Below, piece after piece: positions 26,710 to 35,740 of a DNA stretch of 64,000 bases. The position numbers and the translations under genes were made by a program. A model generated the notes under the pieces. It was not told the DNA's origin. It did no database searches and was given only the letters and a program-made list of their open reading frames with translations. Position 1 is the first letter of the stretch. Every line of letters begins with the position of its first letter. Origin of the DNA: Pseudomonas saponiphila (GTDB lineage Bacteria > Pseudomonadota > Gammaproteobacteria > Pseudomonadales > Pseudomonadaceae); contig NZ_FNTJ01000002.1 in assembly GCF_900105185.1 (NCBI RefSeq), positions 682,001 through 746,000 of the forward strand, in the 5' to 3' direction.

Positions 26710-26851
26710 CGCATCGGCGCTTGTCATGACAGGTACAGCCCCGTATTTGTTGGCTGGCGCCCGTCAGGATATTGTCCAGCGTGTTTCTGTTTGGTCGCCG
26801 TCGGGCCTATACTATTCGCCTTTTTCGCCCAATGATTTTGCGGAGCTGGTG

Positions 26852-27445
26852 ATGGCCGAACGTAAGGCATCTGTCGAGCGCGACACTCTGGAAACCCAGA
26901 TCAAAGCCTCGATCAACCTGGATGGCACCGGAAAGGCCCGATTCGATATCGGCGTGCCTTTCCTTGAGCACATGCTGGACCAGATCGCCCGGCACGGGCT
27001 GATCGACCTGGACATCGAAAGCAAGGGTGACCTGCATATCGACGACCACCACACCGTGGAGGATGTCGGTATCACCCTCGGCCAGGCGTTCAGCAAGGCC
27101 ATCGGCGACAAGAAGGGCATCCGTCGCTACGGCCACGCCTATGTGCCGCTGGACGAAGCCCTGTCCCGCGTGGTGATCGACTTCTCCGGCCGTCCCGGCC
27201 TGCAGATGCACGTACCCTTCACTCGCGCCACCGTCGGCGGTTTCGACGTTGACCTGTTCCAGGAGTTCTTCCAGGGCTTCGTCAACCACGCCAACGTGAC
27301 CCTGCACATCGACACCCTGCGCGGCACCAACACGCACCACCAGATCGAGACGGTGTTCAAGGCCTTCGGCCGCGCACTGCGCATGGCGGTGGAACTGGAC
27401 GAGCGCATGGCCGGCCAGATGCCGTCCACCAAGGGCGTGCTGTAA
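26852..27445 (+). CDS. hisB: Imidazoleglycerol-phosphate dehydratase
   Basis: A 197-residue monofunctional HisB, catalysing the seventh step of histidine synthesis (IGP to imidazole-acetol phosphate). The two manganese-binding His-rich motifs typical of the family are [10 protein letters not shown] and NTHHQIE, and [13 protein letters not shown] is conserved. ATG 26852 follows GGAG; the frame stays open upstream for 51 codons without similarity. It shares one base with hisH (TAATG). Confidence 0.97.
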   Translation: MAERKASVERDTLETQIKASINLDGTGKARFDIGVPFLEHMLDQIARHGLIDLDIESKGDLHIDDHHTVEDVGITLGQAFSKAIGDKKGIRRYGHAYVPLDEALSRVVIDFSGRPGLQMHVPFTRATVGGFDVDLFQEFFQGFVNHANVTLHIDTLRGTNTHHQIETVFKAFGRALRMAVELDERMAGQMPSTKGVL

Positions 27446-28083
27446 TGCAGACCGTCGCCGTTATCGACTACGGCATGGGCAACCTGCACTCGGTGGCCAA
27501 GGCCCTGGAGCACGTGGGTGCCGGCAAGGTACTGATTACCAGCGATGCCAGCGTGATTCGCGAAGCCGATCGGGTGGTGTTTCCCGGTGTGGGCGCGATT
27601 CGCGACTGCATGGCCGAAATCCGTCGCCTGGGCTTCGACGCCCTGGTGCGTGAAGTCAGCCAGGATCGGCCGTTCCTCGGGATCTGCGTGGGCATGCAAG
27701 CCTTGCTCGACCACAGCGAAGAGAACGAGGGTGTTGACTGCATCGGCCTGTTTCCCGGCCAGGTGAAGTTCTTCGGCAAGGGCCTGATCGAGGACGGCGA
27801 GCACCTGAAGGTGCCGCACATGGGCTGGAACGAGGTGAAGCAGGCAGTGGATCACCCGCTGTGGCACAACATCGCGGACCGGGCGCGCTTCTACTTCGTG
27901 CACAGCTACTACATCAATGCCGGCAACGCGCGGCAGGTGGTGGGCAGCGGTCACTACGGGGTGGACTTTGCCGCGGCGCTGGCCGATGGCTCGCGTTTCG
28001 CCGTGCAGTTCCACCCGGAGAAGAGCCATACCCACGGCCTGCAGTTGCTGCAGAACTTCGCTGCCTGGGACGGTCGCTGGTAA
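27445..28083 (+). CDS. hisH: Imidazole glycerol phosphate synthase, glutaminase subunit
   Basis: A 212-residue class I glutamine amidotransferase that supplies ammonia to HisF. The nucleophile Cys is in [11 protein letters not shown]; the His and Glu of the triad are in FHPEKSHT near the C-terminus. The start overlaps hisB and the stop abuts the DUF2164 ATG. HisF is encoded two genes further on. Confidence 0.97.
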   Translation: MQTVAVIDYGMGNLHSVAKALEHVGAGKVLITSDASVIREADRVVFPGVGAIRDCMAEIRRLGFDALVREVSQDRPFLGICVGMQALLDHSEENEGVDCIGLFPGQVKFFGKGLIEDGEHLKVPHMGWNEVKQAVDHPLWHNIADRARFYFVHSYYINAGNARQVVGSGHYGVDFAAALADGSRFAVQFHPEKSHTHGLQLLQNFAAWDGRW

Positions 28084-28347
28084 ATGGCGATCAAGAAATC
28101 CAAGCCGCCGATCCTGAGCCTCACTGCCGAACAAGAGAGTGAGGCGACGCACAAGATCAAGCGCTTCATGGAGGAGCGCTTCGAGCTCGACCTGGGCTCG
28201 TTCGAGGCGGCGGAGATTCTTGAACTCTTTACCCGGGAAATTGCTCCGCACTATTACAACCGGGCGATTTTCGATGTGCAGACCCACCTCAAAGAGAGGT
28301 TCGAAAGCATCGAAAGCGACCTATGGGCATTAGAGAAGAGCAGCTGA
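28084..28347 (+). CDS. DUF2164 family protein
   Basis: An 87-residue cytoplasmic protein matching DUF2164 ([34 protein letters not shown]). Function is unknown. It begins immediately after the hisH stop (TAA-ATG), so it is co-translated with the histidine genes. DUF2164 genes in this position are a known Pseudomonas arrangement as I recall, yet the protein has no established role in histidine synthesis. Confidence 0.9.
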   Translation: MAIKKSKPPILSLTAEQESEATHKIKRFMEERFELDLGSFEAAEILELFTREIAPHYYNRAIFDVQTHLKERFESIESDLWALEKSS

Positions 28348-28348
28348 A

Positions 28349-28420
28349 AGCTCCAAGCTTCGAGCTGCAAGAACAACAGACACGCATGCTTGCAGCTTGT
28401 GGCTTGCAGCTTGCAGCTCT
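28349..28420. repeat. AAGCTGCAAGC-type imperfect inverted repeat, copy 1
   Basis: AGCTCCAAGCTTCGAGCTGCAAG on the left is complementary in register to CTTGCAGCTTGTGGCTTGCAG and neighbours on the right, forming a long imperfect hairpin. It fills the DUF2164-hisA gap. Related copies are at 29187-29262 and 30873-30938. Confidence 0.75.
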
Positions 28421-28438
28421 TTTGACGAAGGAAAAAGC

Positions 28439-29188
28439 ATGCTGATTATTCCCGCTATCGATCTTAAAGACGGTGCCTGTGTACGTCTGCGTCAGGGCCG
28501 TATGGAAGATTCCACGGTGTTCTCCGATGACCCGGTGAGCATGGCTGCCAAGTGGGTTGAAGGGGGTTGCCGTCGTCTGCACCTGGTGGACTTGAACGGT
28601 GCCTTCGAAGGCCAGCCGGTCAATGGCGAGGTGGTGACCGCGATTGCCAAGCGCTACCCGAACCTGCCGATCCAGATCGGCGGTGGCATCCGTTCCCTGG
28701 AAACCATCGAGCACTACGTCAAGGCCGGCGTGAGCTACGTGATCATTGGCACCAAGGCGGTCAAGGAGCCGGAGTTCGTTGCCGAGGCCTGCCGCGCGTT
28801 CCCGGGCAAGGTCATAGTTGGCCTGGACGCCAAGGACGGTTTCGTCGCCACCGACGGCTGGGCTGAAGTCAGCAGCGTGCAGGTGATCGACCTGGCCAAG
28901 CGCTTCGAAGCCGACGGCGTGTCCGCCATCGTTTATACCGACATCGCCAAAGACGGCATGATGCAGGGCTGCAACGTGCCGTTCACTGCAGCGCTGGCGG
29001 CGGCCACCAGGATCCCGGTGATCGCCTCCGGTGGTATCCACAACCTGGGCGACATCAAGGCCTTGCTGGATGCCAAGGCCCCGGGAATCATCGGTGCCAT
29101 CACCGGCCGCGCGATTTACGAGGGCACGCTGGATGTGGCGGAAGCCCAGGCCTTTTGTGATGGCTACTCGGCCAGCTGCAAGTCATAA
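28439..29188 (+). CDS. hisA: ProFAR isomerase (phosphoribosylformimino-AICAR-P isomerase)
   Basis: A 249-residue (beta/alpha)8 barrel enzyme, fourth step of histidine synthesis. It begins [20 protein letters not shown] with the catalytic Asp8, and the second catalytic Asp is in [13 protein letters not shown]. Phosphate-binding loops are QIGGGIRS and ASGGIHN. ATG 28439 follows AAGGAAA. The preceding inverted repeat ends 18 bases before the start, so it could influence translation. Confidence 0.97.
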   Translation: MLIIPAIDLKDGACVRLRQGRMEDSTVFSDDPVSMAAKWVEGGCRRLHLVDLNGAFEGQPVNGEVVTAIAKRYPNLPIQIGGGIRSLETIEHYVKAGVSYVIIGTKAVKEPEFVAEACRAFPGKVIVGLDAKDGFVATDGWAEVSSVQVIDLAKRFEADGVSAIVYTDIAKDGMMQGCNVPFTAALAAATRIPVIASGGIHNLGDIKALLDAKAPGIIGAITGRAIYEGTLDVAEAQAFCDGYSASCKS

Positions 29189-29262
29189 GCTGCAAGCGGC
29201 AAGTCAAAGCCCGACTGCGATCGGCTCTGACTTGCCGCTTGTTGCTTGCAGCTTGCAACTCT
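29187..29262. repeat. AAGCTGCAAGC-type imperfect inverted repeat, copy 2
   Basis: GCAAGCGGCAAGTC and GACTTGCCGCTTG arms with flanking AAGCTGCAAG / GCTTGCAGCTTG extensions form a long hairpin filling the hisA-hisF gap. Its left edge overlaps the last bases of hisA. Confidence 0.8.
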
Positions 29263-29280
29263 TAATCGGAGATTAAGCCC

Positions 29281-30051
<771 letters not shown>

Positions 30052-30062
30052 CCACTGGACAG

Positions 30063-30097
30063 CATGGCGTGCTCGCGGCACTCTTGAGCACGCCATG
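30063..30097 (+). terminator. 12-bp perfect hairpin after hisF
   Basis: CATGGCGTGCTC and GAGCACGCCATG with an 11-base loop, 11 bp after hisF and 17 bp before the next start codon. No T-run follows, so it may be an RNA-processing or attenuation structure. Confidence 0.5.
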
Positions 30098-30114
30098 GAT
30101 TCTGGTAACCCGTC

Positions 30115-30870
30115 ATGTTCAAACGTCTTCTTGTGGTTGTCGCCAGCGCGACCTTGCTCCTTAGCACTCTGGCCCGCGCCGCTGAAACCGCCGACACCTC
30201 CCTGGTGCTGCTGACGGAAAATTTCCCTCCCTACAACATGGCCAAGAACGGCAAGAACTTCGCGCAAGGCGAGAACATCGACGGCATCGCCGTGGATATC
30301 GTCCGCGAAATGTTCAAGCGCGCCGGGATCAATTACAGCCTGACCCTGCGTTTCCCTTGGGAGCGCATCTACAAAATGGCCCTGGAACAGCCGGGTTATG
30401 GGGTGTTCGTCATGGCCCGGCTGCCGGAGCGCGAGCCGCTGTTCAAGTGGGTCGGTCCCATCGGTCCGGATGACTGGATCATGCTGGCCAAGGCCGGCAG
30501 CAAGATCACCCTCGAATCCCTGGAGCAGGCGCGCAAATACAAGATCGGCGCTTACAAGGGTGATGCCATCGCCGAGACCCTGACCAAGCAGGGCCTGGCC
30601 CCCCAAGTGGTGCTGCGTGACCAGGACAACGCCAAAAAGCTGGTGGCGGGTCAGATCGACCTCTGGGCCACTGGCGACCCGGCCGGTCGTTACCTGGCCA
30701 AGCAGGAAGGCATCAGCGGCCTCAAGACCGTGCTGCGTTTCAACAGCGCCGAGCTGTACCTGGCCTTGAACAAGGACGTGTCCGATGAGGTAGTGGCCAA
30801 GCTCCAGGCGGCCCTGGACGCGATGCGCGCCGAGGGCCTGGTGGAAGAAATCATGGGCCGTTATCTCTAG
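30115..30870 (+). CDS. Periplasmic solute-binding protein, family 3 (amino-acid type)
   Basis: A 251-residue protein with a signal peptide (residues 1-22, VVVASATLLLSTLARAAE). The mature part begins LVLLTENFPPYN, and GIAVDIVREMFKRAGINY is typical of SBP family 3 proteins. No permease or ATPase gene adjoins, so it is an orphan binding protein or a sensor-like protein. It follows hisF after a hairpin and may be read through from the his genes. The ligand is unknown. Confidence 0.88.
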   Translation: MFKRLLVVVASATLLLSTLARAAETADTSLVLLTENFPPYNMAKNGKNFAQGENIDGIAVDIVREMFKRAGINYSLTLRFPWERIYKMALEQPGYGVFVMARLPEREPLFKWVGPIGPDDWIMLAKAGSKITLESLEQARKYKIGAYKGDAIAETLTKQGLAPQVVLRDQDNAKKLVAGQIDLWATGDPAGRYLAKQEGISGLKTVLRFNSAELYLALNKDVSDEVVAKLQAALDAMRAEGLVEEIMGRYL

Positions 30871-30872
30871 AT

Positions 30873-30938
30873 CAGCGGCAAGCTACAAGCAACAGCAGGT
30901 CGGCGGCGCTTTGGCTTGCAGCTTGAGGCTTGCCGCTG
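30873..30938. repeat. AAGCTGCAAGC-type imperfect inverted repeat, copy 3
   Basis: CAGCGGCAAGC and GCTTGCCGCTG form an 11-bp perfect outer stem, with CTACAAGC / GCTTGCAG inside. It lies between two convergent genes, where a hairpin could end transcripts from either side. Confidence 0.78.
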
Positions 30939-30940
30939 CC

Positions 30941-31747
30941 CTATCTGTACTTGCCGTTCTTGCCATGCCCGGCCATGGCTTCGTTGCTGCGCAGGCTGAT
31001 CATCGACTTGATATCGATCCACTCGATGCCCTGGGCCTTGAGCTTGGGTAGTTCGCGTTCGAGCACCGCCAGGGTCTGTGGATAAGGGTGGCCGATCATT
31101 ACCGCCGAGCCCTGTTTGTGCGCGAGCTTGATCGCGGTCTGCAACTGTTGGCTGATGGCCGCTTCAGTCCGCTCGTCGTCCAGGAATACATCCCGGGAAA
31201 CGCTGGCCAGGCCGATTTTCTGCGCTTGGGCGGCGGCGACGGTCTGGGCGCTGGTGCGGCTGTCGACGAAGAACTTGTGGCGTCGCTGCAAGTCGGCCAT
31301 CAGCCAGGCCATGGCTTGCGGTTGGGCGGTCATGCGGCTGCCCATGTGGTTGTTGATGCCGCTGGTGTAGGGCACGGCCTGGAAGGCGGCGTCCAGGCGC
31401 TTTTGCAGCTCTTCGATGGGCAGCTCGGGGTGCCAGGCGAAGGGGCCGGTGGCCGGGTCCATGGGCATGTGCAGGATGACGATCTTGCCGGCGCTATGAG
31501 CCTCGCGGGCGAATTCGGCGGCATGGGGCGTGTCGGGCATGATCGCCGTGGTCACCGGGCCGGGCAGGGCCAGCACGCGGCGGTCGCGAGGCAGGTTCTG
31601 GCCGAGGTCGTCGATGATCAGGCTCAGGTAGGCCTTTGGCGCGCTGGCGGTGGGTTCCGCGGCTTGGGGGGCCAGGGGCAAGAGGCACAGCAGGGCCAGC
31701 AGCGTGGTGCGGAGCGAGGGGAGCAGAGGTAAGCGGCGGGAAATCAT
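30941..31747 (-). CDS. Divergent polysaccharide deacetylase family protein (YibQ-like)
   Basis: A 268-residue protein read from ATG 31747, with an N-terminal export signal (TTLLALLCLLPLAPQA). LSLIIDDLGQN carries the Asp pair, MPDTPHAAE, and ILHMPMDP with GINNHMGS supply the histidines of the metal-dependent deacetylase fold. It should act on a periplasmic glycan. It follows envC and ctpA, the usual neighbourhood of yibQ. The start has no convincing ribosome binding site; a longer frame runs into the upstream REP and is rejected. Confidence 0.88.
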   Translation of the reverse strand: MISRRLPLLPSLRTTLLALLCLLPLAPQAAEPTASAPKAYLSLIIDDLGQNLPRDRRVLALPGPVTTAIMPDTPHAAEFAREAHSAGKIVILHMPMDPATGPFAWHPELPIEELQKRLDAAFQAVPYTSGINNHMGSRMTAQPQAMAWLMADLQRRHKFFVDSRTSAQTVAAAQAQKIGLASVSRDVFLDDERTEAAISQQLQTAIKLAHKQGSAVMIGHPYPQTLAVLERELPKLKAQGIEWIDIKSMISLRSNEAMAGHGKNGKYR

Positions 31748-31793
31748 GGGGATCGGAGTCGGGCCTTCAAGGGATGGGCGCCCTGGCGGGCGC

Positions 31794-31853
31794 TTCGCTG
31801 GCAAGCCAGCTCCTACACAAGCCAGCTCCTGTAGGAGCCGGCTTGCCGGCGAA
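31794..31853. repeat. REP element pair with partial third arm
   Basis: TTCGCTGGCAAGCCAGCTCC, a second partial AAGCCAGCTCC, then GGAGCCGGCTTGCCGGCGAA. It is inserted between ctpA and the deacetylase gene on the minus strand and overlaps the upstream region of the latter. Confidence 0.9.
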
Positions 31854-31861
31854 GGGTTCAA

Positions 31862-33172
31862 TCACTTGCCGCGGGTGATGCTCAGCCCTTTGAGCAGGCT
31901 CAGGGCCTGGGCCAGCTGGTAGTCGTCATCCTGCGGCATCGGCTTGGCCTTGCTGGCCGAACCGCTCGGCTTGTCGGCGCCGCCGTTGCCGTTGCCCAGG
32001 TGACCCTGCAGGTCGGCTTCCTTGAAGTACTCGCCGTCCTGGGCCTCGCTGGTGATCTTGGCGCGGCGCACTTCGATGTCCGGAACGATGCCCTGGGCCT
32101 GGATCGAACGCCCGTTGGGGGTGAAGTACAGGGCGGTGGTGATCTTCAGCGCGCGGTCGTTGTTCAGCGGCAGCACGGTCTGCACCGAGCCCTTGCCGAA
32201 GCTGGTGGTGCCCATCAGCACCGCGCGTTTCTGGTCCTGCAGGGCGCCGGCGACGATTTCCGAAGCCGAGGCGCTGCCGCCGTTGATCAGCACCACCATC
32301 GGCACGGCTTCGCTTTCGTCCTTGCCGGTGGCGGAGAAGCGCAGCTCGGAGTTGGCGATGCGGCCCTTGGTGTAGACGATCAGGCCTTTGGTGATGAAGT
32401 GGTCGACCACTTCCACCGCGGCCTGCAGCACGCCGCCCGGGTTGTTGCGCAGGTCGAGGATGATGCCGTTGAGCTTCTTGCCGTTGTCCTTGCGCAGCTT
32501 GGCCAGGGCCTTGGAGACTTCCTCGCCGGTCTTGACCTGGAACTGGGTGATGCGGATGTAGCCGTAGCCTGACTCCAGCAGCTGGCTCTTCACGCTCTTC
32601 ACCTGGATGGTGGCGCGGGCCAGGGTCACGTCGAATGGCGTACCGCCGTCGCGCACCAGGGTCAGGGTGATTTTCTGGCCGATCTTGCCGCGCATCTTGT
32701 CCACGGCTTCGGTCATGGTCTGGCCGCGGGTCGGCTGGCCGTTGATCTTGACGATCAGGTCGCCGGCCTGGATCCCGGCCTTGGAGGCCGGGGTGTCGTC
32801 AATCGGCGACACCACTTTGATGAAGCCGTCTTCGGCACCGACTTCAATGCCCAGGCCACCGAATTCGCCGCTGGTGCTTTCCTGCAGCTCGGCGAAGTCT
32901 TCCGGGCCCAAATAGGCCGAGTGTGGGTCGAGGTTGCTGAGCATGCCCTTGATGGCATTCTCCAGCAGGGTCTTGTCGTCCACGGGTTCGACATAGGCTG
33001 CCTTGATCCGGTCCATGACCTCGGCAAAGGTGCGCAGTTCTTCCAGCGGCAAAGGCGCCTTGGTGGTCGCGGCGGTCGCTGATTGAGCGGTTTCGGCGGC
33101 AAACGCCAGAGGCGCTCCGATCACCAGGGCGATCGTCAGGGCCAGCGAGGTAAGGCGGGACAAATGCAGCAT
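31862..33172 (-). CDS. ctpA: C-terminal processing peptidase (S41 family)
   Basis: A 436-residue periplasmic protease. The signal peptide is residues 1-25 (LALTIALVIGAPLAFA). A PDZ domain follows around residues 100-185 (GGLGIEVGAEDG, PASKAGIQAGDLIVKING). The Ser-Lys dyad is Ser302 in GGSASASEI and Lys327 in SFGKGSVQ, 25 residues apart as in E. coli Prc. In Pseudomonas, CtpA degrades cell-wall hydrolases; here its gene follows envC, whose product activates amidases. The envC-ctpA gap is only 31 bp. Confidence 0.96.
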   Translation of the reverse strand: MLHLSRLTSLALTIALVIGAPLAFAAETAQSATAATTKAPLPLEELRTFAEVMDRIKAAYVEPVDDKTLLENAIKGMLSNLDPHSAYLGPEDFAELQESTSGEFGGLGIEVGAEDGFIKVVSPIDDTPASKAGIQAGDLIVKINGQPTRGQTMTEAVDKMRGKIGQKITLTLVRDGGTPFDVTLARATIQVKSVKSQLLESGYGYIRITQFQVKTGEEVSKALAKLRKDNGKKLNGIILDLRNNPGGVLQAAVEVVDHFITKGLIVYTKGRIANSELRFSATGKDESEAVPMVVLINGGSASASEIVAGALQDQKRAVLMGTTSFGKGSVQTVLPLNNDRALKITTALYFTPNGRSIQAQGIVPDIEVRRAKITSEAQDGEYFKEADLQGHLGNGNGGADKPSGSASKAKPMPQDDDYQLAQALSLLKGLSITRGK

Positions 33173-33203
33173 GTCGAACGAACTCCTAATTTAGATGCGG
33201 CGC

Positions 33204-34490
33204 TTATCCTTGCGCGTGGCACCACTGTGCCGGGTCGCTGGGGCGGCCCTGCTGACGAATTGCAAAGTACAGCGCAGGAGTGTCCTGTCCGCCACTATTA
33301 CCCACGGTGGAGATGGACTCTCCGGCCTTGACCACATCACCGGCTTCCTTGAGCAGGGTCTGGTTGTGCCCGTAGAGACTCAGGTAGCCGTTGCCGTGAT
33401 CGAGGATCACCAGCAGGCCGGCGCCGCGCAGCCAGTCGGCGAACACCACCCGGCCACCGTGCACGGCGTGCACCTGGCTGCCGGCGGCGGCGCTGATCAT
33501 CACCCCGTCCCACTTGGAGCGGGAGTCGTCGCCTCGGGTTTCACCAAAGCGCGCCAGCAATCGACCATCAACCGGCCATGGAAGTTTTCCCCGGGCTGCG
33601 GCAAATGCACCGCCAAAGGATGGGCCGGCGCTGGAAACCAGGGCGCCAGGGCTTGATCTTGCGGGCTTGCGCGGCGCGTCGCTGGCTTCGGCCTGGGCCT
33701 CACGCAAACGCTTTTTTTCGGCTTCCTGCTGGGCGATCAGCGCTTTCTGGCGCGCTTCCTCTGCCTCGCGGGCCTGGCGGGCCAGGGTTTCTTCAATGGT
33801 TTTGAGGACCTTGGCCAGGTCGGCCTGGTCCTGCTCGCGGGCCTTGAGCTTGTCGTCACGGGCCTTCACGTCGTTGTTCAGCTTGGCCAGGGCCAGCTGG
33901 CGCTCCTTGCGCACTTTGTCGAGTTCTTCGCGCTGGGTGTCGAGGCTGCTTTTCTGCACCAGCAACTGGGCCTGCTGCAGGGAAATGTCCTTTTCCACAT
34001 TGGCCAGCTGGCGCAGGGTTTCGTTGAAATTCTTCAACTGCTCCAGGCGCGCCTGGCTCAGGTAGTCGTAGTAGGTCAGGGTGCGGGCGAATTTTTCCGG
34101 ATTCTGCTGGTTGAGCAGCAGCTTGAGGTATTCCTGGCGCCCGTTCTGGTAGGCCGCGCGGGCCTGGATGGCGATCAGTCGCTGTTGTTCAGTGCGCGCG
34201 CTCTGGAGTTTTTTTTTCTCCTCATCGAGTCGCTGCAGCTCGGCTTCGCTTTTCTTCAGCTCTTTCTGCAGGGCTTCGACCTGCTTTTCCAGCTTGCCCA
34301 TTTCGGTTTCGGTGCCGCGCAGTTCTTTCTGCACCCCGGATTTCTCTTCCTGCAGCTTGCCCAGCAGTTTCTTCAGCTCGGCAATGTCCTGACGCGTGGC
34401 GTCCAACTGTTGTTGGGTTTGCGCGCGCTCATCGGCAAAAGCCGGTTGGAGCAGGCAGATCAGAGCAAGGGTAATCAGGGCGCGAAGCAT
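33204..34490 (-). CDS. envC: Murein hydrolase activator EnvC
   Basis: A 428-residue periplasmic protein. A signal peptide (MLRALITLALICLLQPAFA) is followed by about 230 residues of coiled coil rich in Glu, Lys, Gln and Leu, then a C-terminal LytM/M23 domain. The zinc-binding His of active M23 peptidases is absent: the position reads KWDGVMIS, and HGNGYLSLYGHN keeps only part of the site. It therefore activates amidases and does not cut wall itself, as for E. coli EnvC. ATG 34490 was chosen so that the signal peptide is N-terminal. Confidence 0.94.
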   Translation of the reverse strand: MLRALITLALICLLQPAFADERAQTQQQLDATRQDIAELKKLLGKLQEEKSGVQKELRGTETEMGKLEKQVEALQKELKKSEAELQRLDEEKKKLQSARTEQQRLIAIQARAAYQNGRQEYLKLLLNQQNPEKFARTLTYYDYLSQARLEQLKNFNETLRQLANVEKDISLQQAQLLVQKSSLDTQREELDKVRKERQLALAKLNNDVKARDDKLKAREQDQADLAKVLKTIEETLARQAREAEEARQKALIAQQEAEKKRLREAQAEASDAPRKPARSSPGALVSSAGPSFGGAFAAARGKLPWPVDGRLLARFGETRGDDSRSKWDGVMISAAAGSQVHAVHGGRVVFADWLRGAGLLVILDHGNGYLSLYGHNQTLLKEAGDVVKAGESISTVGNSGGQDTPALYFAIRQQGRPSDPAQWCHAQG

Positions 34491-34544
34491 AGAGGCGGGC
34501 GACACCAGGGAAAGGGACGGCCTAGTATGCCCGCCCATCGCGGC

Positions 34545-34581
34545 AAAAAAAACGCCTCAAAGCCAACTGCTTTGCGGCGTT
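34545..34581 (-). terminator. terminator of the DUF1460 gene
   Basis: On the minus strand AACGCC, inner AAAGC / GCTTT, GGCGTT, then eight Ts. It separates the DUF1460 lipoprotein gene from envC, so the two are transcribed independently. Confidence 0.85.
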
Positions 34582-34652
34582 CGTCATAAAAAGCCGTTTC
34601 CGGGCGGTTATTGGGCCATTTGCTATCAGCACGCCGCCGATTTCCGGCGTGA

Positions 34653-35570
34653 TCAGCCAGGCGCTTGTGAGTGAGATGGATGCTGCGGCGCCTGAGCGCT
34701 GCGCTCCGAGGCCGATGCATCCCCTGACAGGTCGGTTTGCCGGGCGCGCAGGACCACGATTCCCGGGACATCTCGGACGTATTCCATGAACGGCGAGTCG
34801 ATCACCACGCGCTGGTTCTGCTTCGAGGACGCATTGCGCAGGACGGGCCCCCGGGCGGTTCTGATGAACAACCCGGTGTGGGTGACGTCCAGACCCGAGA
34901 GCGGGGTGTAGATACCGATGTAGTCGCCGGTGCGCAGGTGGCTGAGCACATGCTGGTCAATCCGCGCACTGGGAATGTAGGTGATGTCGCGTTCGGCCAC
35001 GGGCAGGCCCGACAGGTAATGGCCGCCATCGGCCTTCTGATTGAGGTGCTTGGCGACGGTCACCGCATCGGCCCCCAGCAGGGCGGTGACGTCATCGGCC
35101 AGGGGCTGTCCGGCCTGGGCCCAGTCGCTGAAGAAGTGGCGGCGGTTGAGGAAGTTGATATCGCCGTTGACGTAGCGAATCTGCACCAGGTTGTTGATGA
35201 AGCCGGCTTCATCGTGGGACTGGCGCAATGCCTCGACGTAATCCAGGTAGGTGAAGCAGTCCAGGCCTCTGAAGTCCACCACCAGTTTCTCGGCCTGGGT
35301 TGCAGAGCCTTGCAGCTTGTTCGGCGCATAAGGGGTGTGCAGGAACTCCCGCGAGATCAGGTCGTTCATCTGCCCGATGTCGGCAGCCTGCTGCGGGGGC
35401 TTGATCTCCAACAGCGCGCGCAATTTGTCGGCGGTCAGCGGGTCCATGGCCACCCGGGTGTGCTGCTGTTCCAGCGTACTGACCCTGGGATCTGCCGACT
35501 GTTGAGCAGGAGCCTGGCTTGCGCAGCCTGACAGGAGGGAGGCTAGAAGCAGCGTAGCCGTCTTGTGCAT
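34653..35570 (-). CDS. DUF1460 lipoprotein (NlpC/P60-like murein amidase family)
   Basis: A 305-residue protein with a lipoprotein signal, MHKTATLLLASLLSGCAS (lipobox LLSGC). GLDCFTYLDYVEAL carries the probable catalytic Cys, and IRYVNGDINFLNRRHFFSDW is typical of DUF1460. The later HTGLFIR supplies the likely His. Characterised relatives cut peptidoglycan amide bonds. The start at ATG 35570 is preceded by GAGAGAA; 26 bases further upstream lies a near-perfect Fur box. It is flanked by terminators on both sides, so it forms a single-gene unit. Confidence 0.88.
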   Translation of the reverse strand: MHKTATLLLASLLSGCASQAPAQQSADPRVSTLEQQHTRVAMDPLTADKLRALLEIKPPQQAADIGQMNDLISREFLHTPYAPNKLQGSATQAEKLVVDFRGLDCFTYLDYVEALRQSHDEAGFINNLVQIRYVNGDINFLNRRHFFSDWAQAGQPLADDVTALLGADAVTVAKHLNQKADGGHYLSGLPVAERDITYIPSARIDQHVLSHLRTGDYIGIYTPLSGLDVTHTGLFIRTARGPVLRNASSKQNQRVVIDSPFMEYVRDVPGIVVLRARQTDLSGDASASERSAQAPQHPSHSQAPG

Positions 35571-35595
35571 GGGGATTCTCTCTGCGGGCATTTCT

Positions 35596-35614
35596 GATAA
35601 CGATAATCATTATT
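35596..35614 (-). promoter_or_regulatory. Fur box upstream of DUF1460 lipoprotein gene
   Basis: GATAACGATAATCATTATT agrees with the 19-bp Fur consensus GATAATGATAATCATTATC at 17 positions. It lies in the short gap between the gpmI terminator and the lipoprotein start, so that gene is the only reasonable target. Repression by Fe(II)-Fur when iron is plentiful is expected. Confidence 0.78.
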
Positions 35615-35683
35615 CAGTAAGTGGCAGGTGTTTGTCTGGTGCCGCTGCCAGGATCTTGCGCCTTGAGCATGGCAAGGCCGCAA

Positions 35684-35720
35684 TGAAAAACGCCCGATGG
35701 ACTGTATCGGGCGTTTTTCA
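35684..35720. terminator. terminator of gpmI
   Basis: TGAAAAACGCCCGAT and ATCGGGCGTTTTTCA form a 15-bp stem with an 8-base loop and T/A runs on both sides, so it can work in either direction. Confidence 0.92.
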
Positions 35721-35740
35721 TGCAACGGCGATCTGGCGGT

